64,000 nt of DNA, taken from assembly GCA_016719885.1 (NCBI GenBank), contig JADJYF010000001.1, forward strand, positions 1 through 64,000, given 5' to 3'. The notes beneath the pieces are model-generated. The model was not told where the DNA came from. It saw only the letters and a program-made list of their open reading frames with translations, and did no database searches. Positions within the stretch are counted from its first letter, which is position 1. Each line of letters begins with the position of its first letter. The DNA comes from Pseudomonadota bacterium. Lineage in GTDB: Bacteria; Pseudomonadota; Gammaproteobacteria; Ga0077536. Made by a program: the position numbers and the translations under genes. Of the stretch, positions 58,104 through 64,000 are shown one piece after another.

Positions 58104-58541
58104 ATGCTGACGGTGGGCCAGTTGTTGGATGGCAAGGGGCGGCAGGTATGGTCGGTGCAGGTGGACTCGACGGTGTTCGAGGCCCTGCGCGTGATGGCGC
58201 ACAAGGACATCGGCGCCTTGCTGATACTCGACGGCGAATCGGTGGTCGGCATCCTCAGCGAACGCGACTACGCGCGCAAGATTGCGCTCGAAGGGCGCGC
58301 CTCGCGCTACACGCCGGTGACCGACATCATGTCGCGCCAGGTGCTCTCGGTGTCACCCCGTCACACCGTGCACGAATGCATGGCGTTGATGACGGCGCAC
58401 AAGGTGCGGCACCTGCGGGTGCTGGAACAGGGGCGGGTGCTGGGCATCATCTCCATCGGCGACCTGGTCAAGTCCATCATCGCGGAACAGGAATTCGTCA
58501 TCGAACAGATGACGCATTACATCGCCGGCACCATGGCCTGA
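58104..58541 (+). CDS. paired CBS-domain protein
   Basis: About 145 residues made of two CBS motifs: VFEALRVMAHKDIGALLILD, VVGILSERDYARKIALEGRA, then VTDIMSRQVLSVSPRHTVHE, RHLRVLEQGRVLGIISIGDL. CBS pairs bind AMP, ATP or similar and act as stand-alone energy sensors. A helical end (SIIAEQEFVIEQMTHYIAGT) completes it. ATG 58104 has GGGGAGG 7 bp upstream. Its end is convergent with the PAS-array gene by 17 bp. Confidence 0.9.
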   Translation: MLTVGQLLDGKGRQVWSVQVDSTVFEALRVMAHKDIGALLILDGESVVGILSERDYARKIALEGRASRYTPVTDIMSRQVLSVSPRHTVHECMALMTAHKVRHLRVLEQGRVLGIISIGDLVKSIIAEQEFVIEQMTHYIAGTMA

Positions 58542-58558
58542 GCGCGCGAGCGGCGGTC

Positions 58559-61282
58559 TCAGGCCGCGGCGTCCAGTTCCTGGAACGCGATCAAAAGACC
58601 GAGCACTTTGCCGTCGGCGTCGTGATAGCGCATCTTGTGCGAACGCACCCGTGCGCGGCGCCCGTCGGCAAGCGGCAGGCCATGAACGTGGTTCAACATC
58701 GGCACGCCGGTGCGTAGCACCTCTTCGTCGGTGATGCGGTAGTCGATTTCCTCGCCCAGCACCAGCTCGCTGACACTGCGCCCGACCAGTTCGGCCTGCG
58801 ATACGCGGAAGAACTCGGCGGCCAGGCGGTTGGCGCGCAGTATGTGGTTGTCGCAATCCTTGAACACCACGCAGATCGGCAGTTCGTCGAAGAGGGTGCG
58901 CAATTCATGCTCGTGATGACGCGCCTGGCTGAGCGCCTCTTCGAGCGCCTGCTGGGCGGCGATGTCGGCGCTGATGTCCTCGGCAATCACGATCACGCCC
59001 ACCGCCTGCCCGCCGGCGTCGAAGTACGGCACCTTGTGATAGCGCAGCCACACCGGTGCGCCGCCGGCGATAGCCACCTGGCACTTGAGATCGAAACGCG
59101 GCCGCCGGCTGCGCATCACGTTGAGGTCTTCCTGCCAGAAGCGCCCCTCGGGATCGGGGAACACCTCGTCGGACGAGGTGCCAATCAATTCCTCGGCGCG
59201 GCGCCCGATACGCTCGGCCACCGCGCGGTTGACGCGCAGCAGGTTGTTCTCCGCATCCTTGACGATGATCATGCTCGGCACGTGGTCGAGCACGATGGCC
59301 ATCTCTTCCTTCTGGCGACGCAAGGCATCTTCGACGAGCTTCTGTTCGGTCATGTCGTGGCTCATGACCATCACGCCGGCGGGCACGCCGCGCTCGTCGT
59401 AGAACGGCACCACTTCCGAGTGCCAGAACGAGTTGTCGGAAAGATGCGAGTACTGCACGTTCCATTTGCGCAGACTGCGCCCGCTCAGCATCACTTCGCG
59501 ACTCTCGGCGATGAGTTCCTCGGCGGCGTCGCCGAGCAGGTCGCGTAGATTGCGCCCGACGATCTGTTCGGGCGGCAAACCCATGCGCGTTGCGCAGGTG
59601 CGATTGACGCGCAGGAAGTTGCCGTCGCCGTCGCGCGTCACGATCGCGGCCGGCGAGTGGTCGAGGATCAGCTGCAGCTCGGTGCGTTGGCGGAGCAGTT
59701 CGTCCTCGGCCTGCTTCTCGGCGGTGATGTCGTGCGACAACACGATGATGCCGTTCACTTCGCCGGCCTCGTCGAACAGCGGGAATTTACCGGTGCGCAC
59801 CCAGCGTTCGCCGTGGCCCGGTACGACGTGCTGTTCCAGCAGCCCGAGCAGCGGCTGGCGGGTGCGTATGACCGTCAGGTCGTCTTCGTAAAAGCGCTTG
59901 CCGCGCTCGCCGTATATGTCTTCGAGGTTCCGGCCTTCGAACTGCTCGAGCGTGAGGCCGATGGACTCGGCGGCGAAGCGGCTGGCGCGCAGCACGCGGT
60001 TATGGGTGTCCTTGTAGACGATGCGCGCCGGAACGCGGTCGAGGATGAGATGCTGTTCGGCGTTGCGCTTCTCGAGTTCGGTCACCAGCGCTTCGGCCTG
60101 CTGTACGCGCCTTTGCAGTTCGGACTCGAAATGGCGGGCATGGGTGATGTCCTCGCCGACCACCATGATGCGGGTCAGCGCGCCGGTGGCGTCGAAACAG
60201 GGCAGGTGGTGCAGCCGCAGCCAGCGTTGTTCGCCGCGTCGCGTGGTCACCGATTCGATGACATTGGTGAGCGGCTGGTGTGAGCGCATGACGTCCAGAT
60301 CGTGCAGGTACAGCGCCGCGGCTTCGCGTGGCAGCGACATGCTGGCGTGCCGCCCTTCGATTTCCGACTGCGTGGTGCCGAGCACATCGGCGGCGTAGCG
60401 ATTGCAGCGCAGGATGCGGTTGTCGGTGTCCTTGTACAGGATCAGGACCGGGATGTTGTCGAGGATGAGATTCTGCTCGTACTCGCGCTGACGCAGAACG
60501 CGCACCAGCGCATCGCCGTCCTCGATCTGTTCGCGCAGACGATGCTCGAGCATCTTGGTGTCGCTGATCTCGACGCCCAGCACCAGGCACAGGGTGGCGC
60601 CGTCGCCGGCGCGCTTGAACGGCACCTTGTCCATGCGGTGCCAGCGGTTCACCCCCTGCACGTTCAATTCCTCGACCAGCCCCAGCATGGGCTCGCCGCT
60701 GGCGATCACCGCGCGGTCCTGGCGGTGCCAGGCCTGCGCGACCTCCTCGGGAAACAGCGCGTAGGTGTTGTGGCCTTCCATGCTCGTCTCCGAGCCGCGG
60801 AAATAGGCGTTGGCGCGCCGGTTACAGCGCAACACGTTGTTGTCGGCATCCTTGACGACGATGAAGGCCGGGATCTGGTCGAAGATCTGGCGCTGCAGCG
60901 CGAGTTCGTGGCTGGCTTGATGCTCGGCCTCGACGCGGTCGGTGATGTCCGTCGCGCACAGGGTCAGCCGCGCGTGCTCGCCATTGCCGACCATGACCCG
61001 CAGCCAGTGGTAGTCGCCGTCGACATGGCGCAGACGCAAGTCGACATGGGCGCCGCTATGACAGGCTTCGCGTACCCGCGCCAACCAGTGCTCGCGGTCC
61101 TGGGGATGCAAGGCCTCGCGCCAGTCTTGATCGGTCAGGCTGCTCGGGTCGCGACCCATGAAATGGCACAAGGCCAGGTTGAAATCGTCGCCGCGTCCGT
61201 CGGGCGTAACCTGCCAGGCCGGCATCGGCAGTGCGTCGAGCGGCTTGGGCGTGCGGCGCAAGCGCGACGCGGGATTGCTCAT
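58559..61282 (-). CDS. sensor made only of seven PAS domains, no output domain
   Basis: A 907-residue protein consisting of tandem PAS/PAC units at about 10-130, 135-260, 270-390, 405-525, 530-650, 655-780 and 790-905. Units 2-7 share the pattern LD-x2-P-x2-I-x-KD-x2-N-x-LR-x-NR-x-A (for example PAFIVVKDADNNVLRCNRRA, PSMIIVKDAENNLLRVNRAV), showing internal duplication. PAC ends read VGEDITHARHFE, LSHDITAEKQAE and IAEDISADIAAQ. It carries no kinase, GGDEF, EAL or HTH and ends AFQELDAAA. There is no transmembrane segment. Its ATG overlaps the diguanylate cyclase stop (ATGA), so it is probably the sensor half of a split signalling pair. Confidence 0.9.
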   Translation of the reverse strand: MSNPASRLRRTPKPLDALPMPAWQVTPDGRGDDFNLALCHFMGRDPSSLTDQDWREALHPQDREHWLARVREACHSGAHVDLRLRHVDGDYHWLRVMVGNGEHARLTLCATDITDRVEAEHQASHELALQRQIFDQIPAFIVVKDADNNVLRCNRRANAYFRGSETSMEGHNTYALFPEEVAQAWHRQDRAVIASGEPMLGLVEELNVQGVNRWHRMDKVPFKRAGDGATLCLVLGVEISDTKMLEHRLREQIEDGDALVRVLRQREYEQNLILDNIPVLILYKDTDNRILRCNRYAADVLGTTQSEIEGRHASMSLPREAAALYLHDLDVMRSHQPLTNVIESVTTRRGEQRWLRLHHLPCFDATGALTRIMVVGEDITHARHFESELQRRVQQAEALVTELEKRNAEQHLILDRVPARIVYKDTHNRVLRASRFAAESIGLTLEQFEGRNLEDIYGERGKRFYEDDLTVIRTRQPLLGLLEQHVVPGHGERWVRTGKFPLFDEAGEVNGIIVLSHDITAEKQAEDELLRQRTELQLILDHSPAAIVTRDGDGNFLRVNRTCATRMGLPPEQIVGRNLRDLLGDAAEELIAESREVMLSGRSLRKWNVQYSHLSDNSFWHSEVVPFYDERGVPAGVMVMSHDMTEQKLVEDALRRQKEEMAIVLDHVPSMIIVKDAENNLLRVNRAVAERIGRRAEELIGTSSDEVFPDPEGRFWQEDLNVMRSRRPRFDLKCQVAIAGGAPVWLRYHKVPYFDAGGQAVGVIVIAEDISADIAAQQALEEALSQARHHEHELRTLFDELPICVVFKDCDNHILRANRLAAEFFRVSQAELVGRSVSELVLGEEIDYRITDEEVLRTGVPMLNHVHGLPLADGRRARVRSHKMRYHDADGKVLGLLIAFQELDAAA

Positions 61283-62841
61283 CCCGCCGACACCTCGCAG
61301 CGGTTACGGCCATTGTTCTTGGCCGCATACAGGCAGGCGTCGGCGCGATCGAAGGCGTGTGCCGGCGCTTCCTTGGGCGCGAACTCGGCGATGCCACACG
61401 AGATCGTCACCGCCACCGGTTGGTCCTTGAACTTGAAGCGGCAGGCCTCGATGTGACGGCGCAGGTTGTCGGCCAGCTTGAGCGCGCCGCCGCGATGGGT
61501 GTCGGGCAGGATGAGCACGAACTCCTCGCCACCGTAGCGACCGAAGAAGTCCTGGGCGCGGATCTGGCTCGACAGCTCGCGCGCCAGGTATTTCAGCACG
61601 CGGTCGCCGGCCTGGTGGCCGAAAGTGTCGTTGATGCTCTTGAAGCGATCGATGTCCAGCACCACCAGCGACAGGTGCTGGCCGCTGCGCTCCCAGCGCG
61701 CGTACTCCATGTTCATGCGCTCGTTGTAGGCGAGACGATTGGGCAGGCCGGTAAGCGTGTCGTGCAAGGCCTGGTCCTGTGCTTCGACCAGTTGCTTGCG
61801 CAAGCGGTCGGTCTCGCGGCCCAGCTCTTCGAGCTGCTTGGCGAGCGTGCCATGTTGTTCGTCGACGCGCTCGGAACGCGCGCCCTCGGATTTCATGAAG
61901 GCATTGAGGTTGCCGTCGATGATGCCAATCTGGCGCTGGATGTCGTCTTTCAGCTGTTTCAGATCGTCCGTCGTATTGACCCGACCGCGCATGGTGTCGA
62001 GGCTCTGCTGCACCGACTTGTTCAGATCGTCGCGCGCGCTGCTCGCCACCTTGCGTTCGCTCTTCTCGAGGTCGACGAAGCCCGAGACCTCGCCGAGGCG
62101 GGCCTTGATGACCATCAGGAAGGTATTGAGGCCGGAGACTTCGGTATGCAGGCCTGCCACGTAATCGACCACGAAGTCGGCGAGCTCCTTGGCAATGGCT
62201 TTGACGGCCGCCGAGTCGACGGCCTTCTGCAACTGCGGCGTGATGGCGCCGAGCCGCGCCTGTGCCGCGCTCGGCAAGGACAAATGGTCGATCAGGGCCT
62301 GCAGCACGTCGCGCGCCGCGAGCGTGCGGTCCTCGCCGGCTTCGCCGAGGATCACCGACAGTTGTTCGGCGATGGCGCCGATCAGGGGCAGGTCGGCATC
62401 GGCGCTGGCGCCGAGACGGCGGCTGAGATCGTCGATGACCGGGCGCAGGCGATTCGGCACCTTGAGCAGTCCGACCAGTTCGCGCAGCGGCGCCGCGCTG
62501 TCCAGCGGCAAGGGTGCCGACACAGCGACCAGGCTCGGCTTGGCGCTCGGCGCCGGCGCCGCGCCGACGGCCGGCGGTTCCATGCGCGCGAGTGTCGACA
62601 CCAGGCTGCGCAAGCGTGACTGCTGGATGTCGTCGGCGAGCTTGTCGGTCTTCTGCAGTTCGGCCAGGTCCTTGTCGAAGGCCGCGCCGCTGCCGCGGAA
62701 GTGCTGCAGCACCGTGAGCAGATCGCGGCTTACACGCGTGACTTTCTCGGCGCGCAGACGCTCTTGATCATCAAGCTCGTTGAGCGCTTTGAAGTACTTG
62801 TCTTTCCAGTCGTCGGACCGGTTTTTTTCGACTGTGGCCAT
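61279..62841 (-). CDS. diguanylate cyclase with long helical N-terminal region
   Basis: About 520 residues. The C-terminal GGDEF domain has LTGLPNRLAYNERMNMEYAR, LDIDRFKSINDTFGHQAGDR, active-site GGEEF in FFGRYGGEEFVLILPDTHRG, and the inhibitory I-site RAQD exactly five residues before GGEEF, so c-di-GMP product inhibition is expected. Residues 1-340 are coiled-coil and helical (DDWKDKYFKALNELDDQERL; VPNRLRPVIDDLSRRLGASA). It has no sensor domain of its own. The stop overlaps the start of the seven-PAS gene, so the two are coupled. ATG 62841 is chosen; 62862 would add MADMPRH. Confidence 0.93.
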   Translation of the reverse strand: MATVEKNRSDDWKDKYFKALNELDDQERLRAEKVTRVSRDLLTVLQHFRGSGAAFDKDLAELQKTDKLADDIQQSRLRSLVSTLARMEPPAVGAAPAPSAKPSLVAVSAPLPLDSAAPLRELVGLLKVPNRLRPVIDDLSRRLGASADADLPLIGAIAEQLSVILGEAGEDRTLAARDVLQALIDHLSLPSAAQARLGAITPQLQKAVDSAAVKAIAKELADFVVDYVAGLHTEVSGLNTFLMVIKARLGEVSGFVDLEKSERKVASSARDDLNKSVQQSLDTMRGRVNTTDDLKQLKDDIQRQIGIIDGNLNAFMKSEGARSERVDEQHGTLAKQLEELGRETDRLRKQLVEAQDQALHDTLTGLPNRLAYNERMNMEYARWERSGQHLSLVVLDIDRFKSINDTFGHQAGDRVLKYLARELSSQIRAQDFFGRYGGEEFVLILPDTHRGGALKLADNLRRHIEACRFKFKDQPVAVTISCGIAEFAPKEAPAHAFDRADACLYAAKNNGRNRCEVSAG

Positions 62842-62980
62842 ATGACGGGGCATATCGGCCACGATTGATGACAGCTTTAAGCGCGCGCCGTGTCGGCTTG
62901 ACAGTGACTGGGGCGCTCCCTAGTCTCCAAGCACCGCGCGGCGCCGTCGCGACGGGCACGAGGACCGTTGGCAGGCCGAC

Positions 62981-63865
62981 ATGCGTATCGCCACCTATCG
63001 CACGCTGCAACGCATCGAAATCGGTGTGTTGTCCCAGGACGGCTCGTCCATCACACCGTTCGATCTGCCGCCGGCGCGGGCCGAGAAAGGCCTGCTCGCG
63101 GTACTCGAGGCCGACCAGGCATTGCTGCCCTTGCGCTCGGTCGACCATCCCCATCGCATCGGCTCGGTTGAACTGCTGGCGCCAATCCCGCGCCCACGTC
63201 GCAACATCATCTGCATCGGCAAGAACTACCACGAGCACGTCCGCGAGATCGCCGAGCGCGGTTTCGACACCACCGGCGGGGGCGCCGCGCCGCCCGAAGC
63301 GCCCATCGTGTTCTCCAAGTTTCCCGACTGCGTGATAGGCCCCGGCGCTTCCATCGTGCACGACAAGCGCGTCACCCAGCAGCTCGATTACGAGGCCGAA
63401 CTGGCCGTCATCATCGGCCGCAAGGGCCGCGCCATCAGCGTCGGCGACGCGATGGATCACGTGTGGGGTTACACCATCATCAACGACGTCACCGCGCGTG
63501 ACGTGCAGAAGGCGCACAAGCAATGGCTGCTCGGAAAATCCCAGGACAGTTTCTGCCCGATGGGACCGATAGCCGTCACGCGTGACCTGCTCGATCTGGC
63601 CGACACGCCGATTCGGCTGTGGGTCAACGACGAACTGCGCCAGGACGGCAATACCCGCCTCATGATGTTCTCGGTGCCGGAGCTGATTGCGACCATCTCG
63701 GCCGGCATCACCCTCTATCCGGGGGACGTGATCGCCACCGGCACGCCGGCCGGCGTTGGCGCGGGCTTCGACCCGCCGCGCTTTCTCAAGGCCGGCGACA
63801 CCGTGCGTATCGAGATCCCGCCCATCGGCGTGCTGGAAAACACGGTCGAAAACCGCCGCAAATGA
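62981..63865 (+). CDS. fumarylacetoacetate hydrolase family protein
   Basis: A 294-residue FAH-domain protein. The short N-terminal domain precedes RRNIICIGKNYHEHVREIAE, VFSKFPDCVIGPGASIVHDK, LDYEAELAVIIGRKGRAISV (metal-binding Glu pair), WGYTIINDVTARDVQKAHKQ, KSQDSFCPMGPIAVTRDLLD and the C-terminal GDVIATGTPAGVGAGFDPPR. Relatives hydrolyse acylpyruvates or decarboxylate 2-oxo dicarboxylates. The single-domain length is that of catechol-pathway or general acylpyruvase enzymes, not of tyrosine-pathway FAH. It is divergent from the diguanylate cyclase. Confidence 0.9.
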   Translation: MRIATYRTLQRIEIGVLSQDGSSITPFDLPPARAEKGLLAVLEADQALLPLRSVDHPHRIGSVELLAPIPRPRRNIICIGKNYHEHVREIAERGFDTTGGGAAPPEAPIVFSKFPDCVIGPGASIVHDKRVTQQLDYEAELAVIIGRKGRAISVGDAMDHVWGYTIINDVTARDVQKAHKQWLLGKSQDSFCPMGPIAVTRDLLDLADTPIRLWVNDELRQDGNTRLMMFSVPELIATISAGITLYPGDVIATGTPAGVGAGFDPPRFLKAGDTVRIEIPPIGVLENTVENRRK

Positions 63866-63895
63866 ATAGACGTTGCTGCGCGCCGAGAGGCGCGC

Positions 63896-64000
63896 TCAGG
63901 CGGCGGCGTCGCGCGCCGTCAGGTCGGTAAAGCAGAATCCATCGCGCTCGAGCCGCTCGCCGACCGTGATCGGCAGGTTCCGCGTGAACATCGGCCCGGC
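63896..64000 (-). CDS. 3' end of an unidentified gene, cut by the window edge
   Basis: The minus strand has an open frame entering at 64000 and ending at TGA 63896-63898. It encodes GPMFTRNLPITVGERLERDG followed by FCFTDLTARDAAA. The length (34 residues) is too short for a family call. It is convergent with the FAH-family gene. Confidence 0.5.
   Translation of the reverse strand, partial: AGPMFTRNLPITVGERLERDGFCFTDLTARDAAA

Overview
The window is GC-rich DNA, probably from a gammaproteobacterium. The evidence is a perfect E. coli-type LexA box (CTGT-N8-ACAG), REP-like intergenic palindromes, a PotFGHI/SpuC/PuuAB polyamine set, a TorF-like porin and an IS10-type element. Genus cannot be told from sequence alone. 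Coding density is high, no rRNA or tRNA was recognised, and no gene-free stretch exceeds about 300 bp.

Layout. 1-5.4 kb is a decayed zone: an acyl-CoA synthetase, two MFS transporters and an IS10-group element, all broken by many small lesions. 5.4-9.3 kb holds a Nudix hydrolase, a frameshifted MscS-type channel and a TorF-like porin. 9.3-20 kb holds a CDF metal exporter, then a polyamine block: puuA, aguA (one nonsense codon), potI-potH-potG-potF-spuC as one operon, and divergent puuB. 20-22.4 kb holds a secreted CAP/RTX protein, a DUF4124 protein and TusA. 22.6-33.5 kb mixes sulfur genes (YeeE/YedE transporter, soxXYZA) with two VOC proteins, a phosphotransferase, an FrhB-like iron-sulfur flavoprotein, two luciferase-like monooxygenases, a DsbA/HCCA-isomerase-like protein and a transglutaminase-like protein.

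33.6-36.8 kb holds a GT-C-like membrane protein with a TPR-like tail, an apparent operon of three very small membrane proteins, and a TetR regulator; matching 18-bp operators sit in front of both tetR and the small operon. 37-42.4 kb holds a TonB-dependent receptor, a TiaS-like 'IGIDDTDN' protein and a polytopic membrane protein, divergent from a ModE-HTH/periplasmic-binding-like regulator; this is the best candidate for an undescribed uptake or modification system. 42.4-51 kb holds an aromatic/aspartate aminotransferase, two exported proteins, SOS-boxed dnaE2, a MITE-like element and a serC-serA pair. 51.2-58 kb holds a five-gene acyl-CoA carboxylase operon with AtuA and an enoyl-CoA hydratase, resembling acyclic-terpene or branched-acid degradation. 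58-64 kb holds a CBS protein, a protein made only of seven PAS domains overlapping a diguanylate cyclase, and a fumarylacetoacetase-family hydrolase.

Two palindromic repeat types recur throughout. They share a 23-bp framework (TGTRGGT-5 bases-TTCA-5 bases-AC) but have different self-complementary stems. Four genes use the TAG inside one of these repeats as their stop codon. Several isolated frameshifts (soxZ, nudix, mscS) fall in short mononucleotide runs and may be sequencing errors; the 1-5 kb lesions are too dense and varied for that explanation alone.
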